A stretch of DNA of 64,000 nucleotides from Deltaproteobacteria bacterium (GTDB taxonomy: Bacteria > Bdellovibrionota_B > Oligoflexia > Oligoflexales > Bog-1112). Location: assembly GCA_947466225.1 (NCBI GenBank), contig CANIBL010000004.1:1-64000 (forward strand), in the 5' to 3' direction. The notes below the pieces were generated by a model. That model was not told where the DNA came from and made no database searches. It saw only the letters and a list, made by a program, of their open reading frames with translations. Shown here one piece after another: positions 41,862-50,477 of the stretch. Position 1 is the stretch's first letter. Each line of letters begins with the position of its first letter. A program made the translations under genes and the position numbers.

Positions 41862-42263
41862 TTAGCACTCTTCTCTCTTGATTTGATCGATAATCTCTGC
41901 TTGCAAACTCAAACTAGAAAAAAAGTAGTTTCGATCTTCTTCGTCCCATGTATAGAGGGCATTTCCGATGTCAAAAAAAGAATCAGGCTCTCTCATATGA
42001 AACAAAAACTCGAGTACACAATCTTGTGACATGGTCAAGCGATCCTCATAATACTGCTCAAAAATTTCATGTAAATCAGGATCTTCCTCGATGGAAAGAA
42101 AACAGGGCCATTCGCGAATTAGGTGTAAAAAGGCGGCGTCTTCCGACTCGGAAAGAACCCAGGGCGTTTCGATGGGAGACGGTTTATGAGACTGCATTTC
42201 ACACATGACGGTGCGAAGAGAGTCGGAAACATTTCGTCTCGGGAATTGGAGCACTTTACCCAT
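41862..42263 (-). CDS. Hypothetical acidic protein
   Basis: A 133-residue cytoplasmic, strongly acidic protein (VLSESEDAAFLHLIREWP ... DPDLHEIFEQYYEDRL ... YTWDEEDRNYFFSSL) with no recognised motif. ATG 42,263 has GGGA six bases upstream; ATG 42,275 would add four residues. It ends 75 bp upstream of the deubiquitinase start on the same strand. A small acidic protein beside an effector gene could be a secretion chaperone, but that is only context. Confidence 0.6.
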   Translation of the reverse strand: MGKVLQFPRRNVSDSLRTVMCEMQSHKPSPIETPWVLSESEDAAFLHLIREWPCFLSIEEDPDLHEIFEQYYEDRLTMSQDCVLEFLFHMREPDSFFDIGNALYTWDEEDRNYFFSSLSLQAEIIDQIKREEC

Positions 42264-42421
42264 ACGTTTTCCCATCTATGAAAATTTTCCTGTGGTTGTT
42301 GCACACACACAGATTCGAAGACAGGGGTAGATCTAGCAATAATTAGAAATGAATGAAACTGGTTTTGTGGAGGGAGGAAAAAAAGAGAAGAGGCCAGAAA
42401 TTTTATGTCTTCAGTGCACCA

Positions 42422-43450
42422 TCAGGTACCAGCTTGCAGCTTTTCCAGTTGCGCTTCCAGATGGGCGATTTTTTTGATGAGGTCCGGTACTTTCTTCAGG
42501 GAAAATTGGAGTTTCATCCATTCTTTGGCTGGAACTGGTGGCATCCCCATATATTCGCCTGGTTTTGTTATAGACTGCACCACCCCGGCTCTCGGTCCCA
42601 GAATCGTACCATCTCCAATGGAAATGCCGTGGCCTATACCGGCCTGTCCCGCGGCGATACAACGAGATCCGATTTTTGCGCTACCGGCAATGCCGACTTG
42701 TGCGCATAGCATGGTGTATGCGCCGACGGTGGCGTTATGTCCAACCTGCACTTGAGAGTCTACCTTTACGCCATGGCAAAGGGTGGTTGCACCGTAGGTG
42801 GCGCGATCGATGGTGGAAGAGGCGCCGATTTCGACTTCATCTTCGAGGATGACGGTACCCATTTGGGGAATTTTGAGTAAATCGTCTTTTGTTGGGGCGA
42901 ATCCAAACCCATCTCCGCCAATCACTGCGCCTGCATGCAAGATGCACCGAGCTCCAATTTTACATCGCTCCATCACCGTACTGGAAGGATATAGGACAGA
43001 GCCTTCTCCTACGTGTGCATCGGATCCTACATAGGCGAACGGATATAGAACGGCATGTTCTCCGATACTGGCACGAGGCCCAACATACGCTTGTGGATAC
43101 AATATGGCGCTGGCTGCAACAGAAGCTGTGGGATCAACAAATGCCAAGGGACTTTGTCCGGTAAAACTATGAGTCACAGGATGTAGTTGTTGGCCCAACT
43201 GCGCCAACACTGCATAGGGATTAGGATGTATCAATTGCGGCAGATGACAACCAGGGATGGCTTTGGCTGTGAGAATGGCGCTGGCTTTCGTTGTGGCCAC
43301 TTCATCTCGATACTGAAAATTGGTGATAAAAGTTAAATCTCCTGATTGGGCCAAGGCCAAGGTCGTAAGGCCTCGAATGGTAACTTCTATAGGAGCTGAG
43401 GGGAAGATCAGTTGACTCTTTGTTTGGACTGCGATGTCAGAAAGTTTCAT
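42422..43450 (-). CDS. lpxD: UDP-3-O-acylglucosamine N-acyltransferase LpxD
   Basis: A 342-residue hexapeptide-repeat acyltransferase adding the second hydroxyacyl chain in lipid A synthesis. The N-terminal uridine-binding domain has GDLTFITNFQYRDEV and HPNPYAVLAQLGQQLHP. The left-handed helix has repeating hexapeptides (VGPRASIGEHAVLYPF, GADCILHAG-like turns), the DGFGFAP motif, and the catalytic His in VDSQVQVGHNATVGAYTM. It confirms an LPS-bearing outer membrane. No other lpx genes are adjacent. Its start overlaps the CDF gene by 14 bp. Confidence 0.95.
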   Translation of the reverse strand: MKLSDIAVQTKSQLIFPSAPIEVTIRGLTTLALAQSGDLTFITNFQYRDEVATTKASAILTAKAIPGCHLPQLIHPNPYAVLAQLGQQLHPVTHSFTGQSPLAFVDPTASVAASAILYPQAYVGPRASIGEHAVLYPFAYVGSDAHVGEGSVLYPSSTVMERCKIGARCILHAGAVIGGDGFGFAPTKDDLLKIPQMGTVILEDEVEIGASSTIDRATYGATTLCHGVKVDSQVQVGHNATVGAYTMLCAQVGIAGSAKIGSRCIAAGQAGIGHGISIGDGTILGPRAGVVQSITKPGEYMGMPPVPAKEWMKLQFSLKKVPDLIKKIAHLEAQLEKLQAGT

Positions 43451-44036
43451 TTTTTGCTCGGTAGGACAAAAATAATTTGATGGTCGCCACTAAAATATAC
43501 AAAGAAACAGCAATGGAAAGCACGCTATCTAACCAGTAACACTCCCAGAGATACATACTGATTCCACCTAAACAGACCACGATAGAAGTCACCACATCGG
43601 TAAACATATGTAGGTAGGAAATATGCAGGTTCAAGTCTGATTTGGAGTCTCGATGTAATACCCAGGCGCTAAGGCCATTGACCACAGCTCCGAGGGCAGC
43701 CAGGGCAATGACTTCCATGGAGTAAATGGGCACAGGTACGAACAACCGATGCACAGATTCTTGAATGAGATAGAGAGAAACTCCGATCAACAAGCCTCCG
43801 TTTATCAATGCAGCTCTTCCTTCAAAGCGAGCCTTACGAGAAGCAAGACGCAACACCCATAGACTGATCCCAATGGACAAAATGTCGCTGGTATTATGCA
43901 GTGCATCCGAAAATAACGACAAACTCGAAGACAGATAGGCGAACAGCCACTGTGCGCCTGTGATTAATACATTGAAACCCAATACCCATCGCAATCGCGA
44001 TGCAATGTCTGCCTGTGTGGGGTGAACGTGCGGCAT
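43437..44036 (-). CDS. Short cation diffusion facilitator (CDF) transporter
   Basis: A 199-residue, six-helix metal/proton antiporter. FSDALHNTSDILSIGISL provides the H-x-x-x-D pair of TM2 and YLHMFTDVVTSIVV the H-x-x-x-D pair of TM5, the zinc-site pattern of the family. The cytoplasmic C-terminal ferredoxin-like domain of ordinary CDF proteins is missing; the chain ends in LSYRAKNETF after TM6. ATG 44,036 has AGGA eight bases upstream. The end overlaps lpxD. It would export Zn, Co or Cd. Confidence 0.87.
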   Translation of the reverse strand: MPHVHPTQADIASRLRWVLGFNVLITGAQWLFAYLSSSLSLFSDALHNTSDILSIGISLWVLRLASRKARFEGRAALINGGLLIGVSLYLIQESVHRLFVPVPIYSMEVIALAALGAVVNGLSAWVLHRDSKSDLNLHISYLHMFTDVVTSIVVCLGGISMYLWECYWLDSVLSIAVSLYILVATIKLFLSYRAKNETF

Positions 44037-44136
44037 ATATACATTCCTATTGCAGTCAAATCCCCATCTTTAAACCCAACCCCGTTACGTAGTATAAGGG
44101 AAGCAATCTATCCTAATACAAAAAAATGAGAAAAAC

Positions 44137-45426
44137 ATGCGAAATCACTTTCTGCTGTTTTTGTGCCTGGTTGGTTGTGTCACAGGTAGGAAGCCCTATG
44201 AGATTGGACTTTTGCCAGCGGGTGTGATTTATCCCACTCATTTTGTTCCCTTATCTCATGCTCTGTCTCCAACAGTGGAGCAAAAATCGCGGGCTCAGCA
44301 AATTCAACATGTACTGCGGGCCCAAATCATCCCCGATTCCCCTCTCACGGTGGTGCAACTGGCTAAAATGGTGGCATTTATGGATTTTGTCCGCAGCCAC
44401 TATGTGTTTACCGAGTCGATATATGTGACGCCTGATGATCAACGCGTATTCTTTCCCCTGCAGTTTTATCCGAATGGGCACATTTACTTGCATACGGAGG
44501 GGGATGACCCCAGTCAACGATCGGGTACATATAAGGTTTTTTCTCGTTCCATCGCATATCCCGAGATGCAAGTGTATGCAAATCTGGAGCTGAAAAGAGA
44601 AAAGCACAAGGCACTGGGGGAGGTAAAACGAGAAATCGCCATTTTACAGGCGATCGAGGGAGTGGTTGGCGTGCCGCATCTGCGAGACTATGGGATGCAT
44701 CAAGGGAAGACAGCCGGGATAAAGCGGTTTTCCATACAGATGGAACTTTTTACGGAAGATATATCAGAGCGTAAAATGGTCCTGGAAGATGGGCCCCAAA
44801 TCGTAAAGCTGGCAGCGGAAGTGGTACATACCATACGCGCTCTGCATGAAAAAGCGCAGTACATCCATCGAGATCTTAAGCCTAGGAATTTTTTTTGGAA
44901 GAAGGAAAAAGGCCAAGAGCGGGTGGTGGTTGCCGACTTTGGCTTGGCAGAGCGAGAGGGGGAGCCTCGCATGGGGCAGCAGTTGGTGGGGACCCGGGCT
45001 TATTTGGCGCCAGAGCTGTCTTTTCGCCGTTTACGAGGAGAGCCTGTGTGTCAAACATTTGCCTGGTGCAAAAAGGCGGATATATTTGCATTGGGGATGA
45101 CCCTGCTGGATCTACTTGGGGAAGAAAAGGAGGTGCACTTGAAGAAGATGGTGTATGCCCTCCACGGTCCCTTTCTCCCAGCAGAAGTTCCGATAACCAA
45201 GATGCTGCATCGGATTCGCGCATATAGACAGCTGCATAAAGCCTACTATGTTCATGGGCGGCCGGAATATGCAGCGCATCCACAGGGGGGTGTATTGCAC
45301 GCTTTTCGGCAACTGGTCTGGCACATGATTCATCCAGATCCAGTGAGGCGACCCAATCTGGATAAAGTGGAAGATACGTTGAGAGAAATCCAAGAAAAAT
45401 ATAAAAGTAGCATGGGTCGTATATAA
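44137..45426 (+). CDS. Exported Ser/Thr protein kinase lipoprotein
   Basis: A 429-residue protein with a lipoprotein signal (LLFLCLVGC, Cys14), an N-terminal region of about 120 residues, and a eukaryotic-type kinase domain. Catalytic loop IHRDLKPRNFFW (Asp246, Asn251), VVVADFGLAE (Asp267), GTRAYLAPEL, KKADIFALGMTLLDLLG and PDPVRRPNLDKV are intact. The ATP lysine is not clearly assignable (MQVYANLELKREK). A kinase outside the cytoplasm has no ATP there, so it is either surface-delivered to host cells or uses another route. A plausible promoter is TTTAAA (44,069) with TATAAG (44,093). Family-A terminator follows. Confidence 0.85.
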   Translation: MRNHFLLFLCLVGCVTGRKPYEIGLLPAGVIYPTHFVPLSHALSPTVEQKSRAQQIQHVLRAQIIPDSPLTVVQLAKMVAFMDFVRSHYVFTESIYVTPDDQRVFFPLQFYPNGHIYLHTEGDDPSQRSGTYKVFSRSIAYPEMQVYANLELKREKHKALGEVKREIAILQAIEGVVGVPHLRDYGMHQGKTAGIKRFSIQMELFTEDISERKMVLEDGPQIVKLAAEVVHTIRALHEKAQYIHRDLKPRNFFWKKEKGQERVVVADFGLAEREGEPRMGQQLVGTRAYLAPELSFRRLRGEPVCQTFAWCKKADIFALGMTLLDLLGEEKEVHLKKMVYALHGPFLPAEVPITKMLHRIRAYRQLHKAYYVHGRPEYAAHPQGGVLHAFRQLVWHMIHPDPVRRPNLDKVEDTLREIQEKYKSSMGRI

Positions 45427-45445
45427 AATTTATGTGATGGTGGGG

Positions 45446-45487
45446 TTTTTACTGGAGAACCAGCTGCGCAGTTTCGCCAGTAAAAAA
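45446..45487. terminator. Family-A palindromic terminator
   Basis: TTTTTACTGG and CCAGTAAAAA flank GAACCAGCTGCGCAGTTTC, making a hairpin with T- and A-runs on both sides, 20 bp after the kinase stop. The rest of the 132-bp gap to the PAP2 gene shows only its SD. Confidence 0.8.
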
Positions 45488-45558
45488 GACGCCCTAGTAA
45501 AAATTTTTAGATGGTATAAATTTCTTCCCTTTCCCCTTGTCGTTTATGGAGTTCCATT

Positions 45559-46500
45559 TTGTTGCGTATTTTTACTTTGGCGCTTTCGGTTGCGCTATCC
45601 GGGTTCACTTTGGCTTCAGAACCTCAGAAGAGGAAAGCAAATCGAGTCTCTTCGCCGCTTACATGGTATGATTGGATTGCCAATGTACCGAGAGACTACT
45701 CGCTATTTTATCATCGGGTTTTTCGGGAGGAGGCTCTGCCCTCCATTACTCTGGTAGCGGCTTCCTCCGCTGTTTTGTGGTTCTACGATGAAGAATTGCT
45801 AGCGGCCGGGGAGCGATGGGGGCGGATGTGGGGGATCTCGCCCAATGATAATATGGATACGGTGGCGCATGTGGGTGGGTTTCCCATTCAAATGCCAACA
45901 GATACGGGGACAGCTTTGTATTTTATTGGAGATGGATGGACCCATGCTTCTATCGCTACCATGTATTTGAGTTATGGGGGTGCGTTTCATGAAGTACGCG
46001 CCCTTCATACAGCCTCTCAAATGGCAGAGGCAATTTTGAATACCGGAATTTCGGTTCAAGTGCTCAAGCACGTGACGGGGCGTGAGAGTCCGCTGGTGCG
46101 CACAGGAGAACGGGGGGTATGGCGCATGCTGCCGGATCAGAAGAAGTATCACCAACATGTATCCAACTACGATGCCTATCCATCCGGGCATGTTGCCACT
46201 GCCATGGCAACCATGACTGTGATGGCTGGCAATTATCCAGAGTATGCAACGGGTATCCAAATCGTCGGGTATCCTCTAATTACATTGCTATCCTTACAAA
46301 TGCTGAACAACGGGGTGCACTGGGCCAGTGATTATCCCTTGGGCCTCGCCTTGGGTTATACATTTGGACGCATTGCGGTGGAGAATGGCAAGCAGCCGAT
46401 TCCCGGCGTGCGCGCCACTTGGTGGGAACGTACCAAGTTGATGCCGCTATCGCCCGGGTCAGCTGGCTATTATGGGATGCAAATGATCACGGTGCTTTGA
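45559..46500 (+). CDS. Secreted PAP2-superfamily phosphatase
   Basis: A 313-residue exported acid phosphatase / lipid phosphatase. Signal peptide 1-19 (LALSVALSGFTLA). PAP2 motifs are KHVTGRESPLV (C1), YDAYPSGHVATAMA (C2, PSGH) and LNNGVHWASDYPLGLALG (C3, H-x-x-x-D). Family members remove phosphate from lipid phosphates or small phosphoesters outside the cytoplasm. The start is TTG 45,559 with GGAG seven bases upstream. It is followed at 18 bp by a secreted protein, in a run of exported hydrolases. Confidence 0.88.
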   Translation: MLRIFTLALSVALSGFTLASEPQKRKANRVSSPLTWYDWIANVPRDYSLFYHRVFREEALPSITLVAASSAVLWFYDEELLAAGERWGRMWGISPNDNMDTVAHVGGFPIQMPTDTGTALYFIGDGWTHASIATMYLSYGGAFHEVRALHTASQMAEAILNTGISVQVLKHVTGRESPLVRTGERGVWRMLPDQKKYHQHVSNYDAYPSGHVATAMATMTVMAGNYPEYATGIQIVGYPLITLLSLQMLNNGVHWASDYPLGLALGYTFGRIAVENGKQPIPGVRATWWERTKLMPLSPGSAGYYGMQMITVL

Positions 46501-46518
46501 GGCAAAGAAAGGCGCTGA

Positions 46519-47109
46519 ATGAATAGGTGGGGATGGATATTGGTCGGACTTAGCTGGATGCAGACCCTGTGCGGTGCCTCGGGTGAAGGGGAGCAAGTGG
46601 TGGGGCATACCCGAGACGGCATCCCCATCGTGCTACGCCCCCAGACAGTGGATGCACAGAGTAGTGAAGCGTATCGCCAGAATCAGCGGCATCAGGTTTC
46701 CATGGGCGTAGGGCTCCTGGTAAGCTCCTTGACCTATGGATACTTGATCCGACCGGAGTGGGTCTTCGAGCTATATGGGCAAAGACAGCTGGAGTTCATC
46801 GAAGGGGATTCGAGAGCTGGCACGATAGGTATGAAATGGATTCCAGGAGAGTCCTTCTATCTAAAGTCTGCTTTTGCCTTTCGGGAGAGTCGCACGCCCC
46901 AGTTTGACAATACGATCAACCAACAGATGACAAAGCGTCACCAAGACCAAGGCCTGGATCTCTCTGTGGGGAATCAATGGAGTTGGAGACGGTGGTTTCT
47001 CAATACAGAGTGGGCAGGGTTCTATATTCCCATGCTACATAGGTCTTCTGATGATGGTACGCTGGTGCAGTTTCGATTGGTGCAAGTGAGTGTGGGGATG
47101 GTCTGGTAA
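46519..47109 (+). CDS. Secreted or outer-membrane protein of unknown function
   Basis: A 196-residue protein with a signal peptide (MNRWGWILVGLSWMQTLCGA). The chain has repeated amphipathic strands (VSMGVGLLVSSLTYGYLI, FYLKSAFAFRESRTP, WFLNTEWAGFYIPML, LVQFRLVQVSVGMVW) compatible with a small beta-barrel, and it ends in Trp, acceptable for barrel assembly. No family is recognised. It lies between PAP2 and SGNH genes, likely in the same transcript. Confidence 0.68.
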   Translation: MNRWGWILVGLSWMQTLCGASGEGEQVVGHTRDGIPIVLRPQTVDAQSSEAYRQNQRHQVSMGVGLLVSSLTYGYLIRPEWVFELYGQRQLEFIEGDSRAGTIGMKWIPGESFYLKSAFAFRESRTPQFDNTINQQMTKRHQDQGLDLSVGNQWSWRRWFLNTEWAGFYIPMLHRSSDDGTLVQFRLVQVSVGMVW

Positions 47110-47131
47110 GAGGCTCTTTTTGGAGTCACCT

Positions 47132-48022
47132 ATGAGAATGTGGCTGGGTCTCTTTTTGCTCTTGGGTTGTCGGGTTTCTTCCGCGCGTTTGGAGCGCCGA
47201 GATTTCAATGATGGCCGCGCTGGTGCTGGGCCTGGTTTGGCTGTGATTGGAGATAGTATTTCAACCGGGGTATTGTCCGACAGTCACTTTGGACAATCCC
47301 TCTCGCTTCCCTATACCACAGAGTTACTGCGCGCCTTGTTTACGGGGTTTAATCCCGTGGCGTTTCAAGACCAATTTTCTGATTTGACAAAATCCTTTGC
47401 AGCAACAGACGAAGACTGGGGATTGCGAGGATACATTGCGACGAAAGAAGGCTTTGATCATGCCACCAGCATCCCCGTGTATATGGGGGCCAAATTTGGG
47501 GGGCGGTTGGTCAATGTAAGCGGCATGTTGGATCGCCTACAAACCCAATATAATCAGGCGGGAAAGGTTCCAGAGTATGTTTCTGTACTCGTTGGGGCCA
47601 ATGATTTTTGCGAGAGTCGAGGTCCGCAACACTTTGAGGAAGAGTATGTCTCGGTACTGGGTGCCATTATGCAGGTGCACCCCCATGCCACTTTGCTTGT
47701 CGGGTATATTCCCGATGTGCCCAGCTTGGCACAGCACCAGCATCGATATGGGCCCTTTTTGTCTTGTCGCACTACACGTCGGGTTTTTTGTCCTCCCTTG
47801 TTTTTAGAGGAAAATGCTGGGTCTGCCCGCTTGACAGCGTTTAATGCAGCCATCGAACGTGCCAGTGAGAAAGCCGTGCAAAAAAATGGATTTGCCGGTA
47901 GGTTGGAACTGGTGCGGGATACCCAGTTTCCGTTGGAGGAATCGGATTTGGCTTTTGATTGTTTTCACCCCAGTGAGCAGTTGCAACGAAAATTGGCGAC
48001 GGCTATGGGGGAGGGGTTATAG
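47132..48022 (+). CDS. Exported SGNH/GDSL-family hydrolase lipoprotein
   Basis: A 296-residue esterase-fold protein. Lipoprotein signal MRMWLGLFLLLGC (lipobox LLGC). Block I LAVIGDSISTG (Ser nucleophile), block III VLVGANDFC (G-x-N-D), and block V AFDCFHPSEQ (D-x-x-H) are complete. Such enzymes remove acyl or acetyl esters, including lysophospholipid and polysaccharide esters. ATG 47,132 has GGAG six bases upstream; the longer frame to 47,090 overlaps the previous gene. It is 4 bp upstream of the EEP gene. Confidence 0.88.
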   Translation: MRMWLGLFLLLGCRVSSARLERRDFNDGRAGAGPGLAVIGDSISTGVLSDSHFGQSLSLPYTTELLRALFTGFNPVAFQDQFSDLTKSFAATDEDWGLRGYIATKEGFDHATSIPVYMGAKFGGRLVNVSGMLDRLQTQYNQAGKVPEYVSVLVGANDFCESRGPQHFEEEYVSVLGAIMQVHPHATLLVGYIPDVPSLAQHQHRYGPFLSCRTTRRVFCPPLFLEENAGSARLTAFNAAIERASEKAVQKNGFAGRLELVRDTQFPLEESDLAFDCFHPSEQLQRKLATAMGEGL

Positions 48023-48026
48023 CGGT

Positions 48027-48854
48027 TTGGTTCGTACCATTTTCTGTTTTTTTCTCTGCACAAGCTGTCTTGGTCTCCAAGACCGTACCAGTCGGGTCCC
48101 CTTGCAAAACAAGGGCACGGCCACGACTCTTTCTATTCTGACCTTTAACATTATGACCAGTGTGGATCTGTTGGGGTTGCAGCATTATGCCCCTTGGATC
48201 CAACGCAAAGCTGAGGTGCTGCGCACCATCGAGGTGCAAAACGCAGATCTGCTGTCCATTCAAGAATGTTCTCCCGGGCAGTTGCGAGAGTTACGAGCTC
48301 GTCTAAAAGACGTATATACGGTGGTAGCTAACGTAAACTTTACCCCAGATGCCATCGTGGCTTTTAAAAAAGATCGCTTTACCTTGCTAGAGCGAGGCCA
48401 CTGGAGCTTGGGCAATCCGTATATGCCGCTCTTTCGCCGTATTGCCATCTGGGTCAAATTGGAGGACAAGGTGTCGGGGCGACAATTTCTTTTTGTAGGT
48501 ACGCATCTAGATGGACGGCCCATCAAGAACCAGCAAGCGGAAAATATTAAGTCGAAGCTGCAAGATGAACAAGGCAGCGGCGCCCCTTTGCTCTTGGCTG
48601 GGGATTTTAATATTGCGCCCGATGAGAAGGGATATCCGATTTTGCTTTCTGATGGATGGAAAGATACGTTTTCTGCTGGAAAGCCTGATGTGCGGACTTT
48701 TCCCCGACATCACCCTTTACGCAGAATCGACCATGTGTTGTTCTTTGGTAGCCAGGTTCATATGGAACAGTGGCATACGGTGGGGCTGCAATCATCTCGT
48801 ATATCTGATCATTTTCCCGTTTGGGTACAGGTGCGCCTTGATGCGGCTTTATAA
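48027..48854 (+). CDS. Exported endonuclease/exonuclease/phosphatase (EEP) family protein
   Basis: A 275-residue member of the DNase-I-like superfamily, which includes nucleases, sphingomyelinases and inositol phosphatases. LSILTFNIMTSVDLL (Asn), ADLLSIQECSPG (metal Glu), LFVGTHLDGRP (His), LLLAGDFNIAPDE (D-x-N), RIDHVLFFG and SRISDHFPVWVQV (catalytic His) are all in place. The N-terminus VRTIFCFFLCTSCLG is a signal peptide, perhaps lipidated. The start is TTG 48,027 with GGGGGAGGGG about ten bases upstream. Neighbouring exported PAP2 and SGNH enzymes make a phospholipase or sphingomyelinase role plausible, but DNA is equally possible. Confidence 0.82.
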   Translation: MVRTIFCFFLCTSCLGLQDRTSRVPLQNKGTATTLSILTFNIMTSVDLLGLQHYAPWIQRKAEVLRTIEVQNADLLSIQECSPGQLRELRARLKDVYTVVANVNFTPDAIVAFKKDRFTLLERGHWSLGNPYMPLFRRIAIWVKLEDKVSGRQFLFVGTHLDGRPIKNQQAENIKSKLQDEQGSGAPLLLAGDFNIAPDEKGYPILLSDGWKDTFSAGKPDVRTFPRHHPLRRIDHVLFFGSQVHMEQWHTVGLQSSRISDHFPVWVQVRLDAAL

Positions 48855-48878
48855 TTGCGTACGCGATCGGTTTTTTTA

Positions 48879-49225
48879 CTGTGGAACCAGCTGCGCAGTT
48901 TCCCCAGACCCCTCCTTGCTGGGTGGAGAAAGAGCCGGATCTTCTCGCAATCCGGCTCTTTTCTGCACAGGGGAGAAGCAACGAGAGCATGGGAAAGGAG
49001 CCAAGATCAGACACGGGCAGCCAGACAGAAGGGGCCCAACGGGTCACAAATCGCAATCGAGAGTGGAGGGTCCTTGACGAGAGCTCTGCCTGCGATTTTG
49101 AGAGGTGGGAAGATTCTGTCTGAGCGCCGGCCGTGTCTCCTTATGGGCTTCTTTCCCATGCTCTCATTGCTATTCCATTTTATTGCAAGGAGGGGTCTGG
49201 GGAAACTGCGCAGCTGGTTCCCCAG
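48879..49225. mobile_element. Family-A composite: inverted palindromes around a shared core
   Basis: A palindrome at 48,879-48,907 (CTGTGGAACCAGCTGCGCAG...) with CCCCTCCTTGC outside it is mirrored by GCAAGGAGGGG plus palindrome 49,197-49,225. Inner arms GAGAGCATGGGAAAGGAGCC (about 48,982) and GGCTTCTTTCCCATGCTCTC (about 49,147) also pair. The core 49,031-49,131 (GGGTCACAAATCGCA ... TGCGATTTTGAG) is shared with 39,572-39,672 and, reversed, with 55,748-55,825. No protein-coding signature is seen. It looks like a REPIN- or MITE-type element inserted between the EEP gene and the lipoprotein gene. Confidence 0.75.
48931..48959 (+). terminator. Intrinsic terminator inside the family-A element
   Basis: AGAGCCGGAT (48,931-48,940) pairs perfectly with ATCCGGCTCT (48,950-48,959) around CTTCTCGCA and is followed by TTTC, 77 bases after the EEP stop. 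It would end transcription of the exported-hydrolase operon. Confidence 0.65.
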
Positions 49226-50381
49226 TGCGCTATTTCTCTCTCTCAGCTCTTGCGCCACGTTTGACCATGGGTCTCAAACAGCCCGTACAGTGGAGCCAGG
49301 TAAAACCCTCTATAGTGCGAGTTATCACATTACCCTCGATCATCTGGAGAGCCCGCTTGACAAGCGGTTGAAGGGAGACTTCCACTCGGACTTCAACTCC
49401 ACCCAGCTGAGTTCGAGTGTGAGTGCCGGAATGCGCTATGGGCTTTCCTCTCATATCGATACTGGCCTGCGGTTGAACTTGGATCATGCGTTGGTGGATG
49501 TGAAACTAGGGTCTTTTGGGGGGACCAGGTGGCGAGTGGGAGTGGGTGCCTCTGCTTCGCTGCCCACTTTAAGTGTTTTGTCACCGGAAACCTACTATGG
49601 AGGCCTTGCAGCCTATGCATCTTATGACCTTGCCTCCAATGCCATTGCTTATCTGGATCCCTTGTACGTGTACGTGCCCCAATTTCACGGTCATCAAGAT
49701 GTATGGGGGCTTTCGACTGGGCTTATCGTAGGCAAAAAAACCGGACTCCTTCTGGGCTATGACTACTACCATACTCCTGCGCTGGAAGCAGGGTACGAAC
49801 AATATAAGATCGGAGTGGTGCAAGGTATTGATTATTTACAAGGGAAGTCAGCTGTACCAGAGGTTTCCTGGCTTTCCATTCTACTAGAGGCTGGATTTGT
49901 ACAGGTTCCCTATCCTTCTCTCGGCGTTACCGCCCAGTTTCCCACTGGAATGAGATGGACGCCCGAATTTTCTGTCGCAATGGGTGCTGGCTGGGCACCA
50001 GCTGTATTGGAGGAGAAAGAAGGCTGGATTTTACCCTCGTTGGTCTCTCTTGGGGGTGTGTACGATGTTACCCCGGTCTATGGTATTGGGGCTGCGCTGG
50101 CGCGCCGTCAGGTGTTTTTTACTGCCAATGGGCCCACGGGATGGGTACGAGGCGCTGCATACAGTCATGGGATTCAGGCCTCCTTTCGCCAGACTTGGAC
50201 TACCTCGAGCCTAGAGTGGATTGGGGTATATATCCCGCTTCCATTCTTACCCCAGGGCCGCAGTCTTTCAGCTCGTGAGGGGGAGGCCTGGGAGAACCCA
50301 ACGGAACAATATCAAGACCTTGCGCGTCGATTGGAGCGGTTGCCGTCGGTGCAATTTTTGCGGTATCGGATGCTTTTGTAA
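49143..50381 (+). CDS. Barrel-like lipoprotein whose start lies in a repeat element
   Basis: A protein of up to 412 residues. The signal is FPSALFLSLSSC (lipobox LSSC) and the mature part is rich in outer-membrane-type strands (SAGMRYGLSSHIDTGLRLNL, WGLSTGLIVGKKTGLLLGYD). The region before the lipobox, including ATGs at 49,143 and 49,158 and the peptide GLGKLRSW, is encoded by the right end of the family-A element, so the element supplies start codon, n-region and probably the leader. No clear SD precedes either ATG; AAGGAGGGG lies at 49,187-49,195 inside the frame. The start is therefore uncertain. Confidence 0.72.
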   Translation: MGFFPMLSLLFHFIARRGLGKLRSWFPSALFLSLSSCATFDHGSQTARTVEPGKTLYSASYHITLDHLESPLDKRLKGDFHSDFNSTQLSSSVSAGMRYGLSSHIDTGLRLNLDHALVDVKLGSFGGTRWRVGVGASASLPTLSVLSPETYYGGLAAYASYDLASNAIAYLDPLYVYVPQFHGHQDVWGLSTGLIVGKKTGLLLGYDYYHTPALEAGYEQYKIGVVQGIDYLQGKSAVPEVSWLSILLEAGFVQVPYPSLGVTAQFPTGMRWTPEFSVAMGAGWAPAVLEEKEGWILPSLVSLGGVYDVTPVYGIGAALARRQVFFTANGPTGWVRGAAYSHGIQASFRQTWTTSSLEWIGVYIPLPFLPQGRSLSAREGEAWENPTEQYQDLARRLERLPSVQFLRYRMLL

Positions 50382-50477
50382 AAGGGGGGGCTTGCTTTTT
50401 CCCCATTCGGTCTTATGCTGAGACGTATGATACGATCGGATAGATCGCGACGATATTGATAGAAAGAGGAGGATCGA

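Noticed and set aside
48855-49142. N-terminal extension of the barrel-like lipoprotein gene back to 48,855
   Set aside because: The extension translates the family-A element and a terminator hairpin, and puts the lipoprotein signal over 120 residues from the N-terminus.
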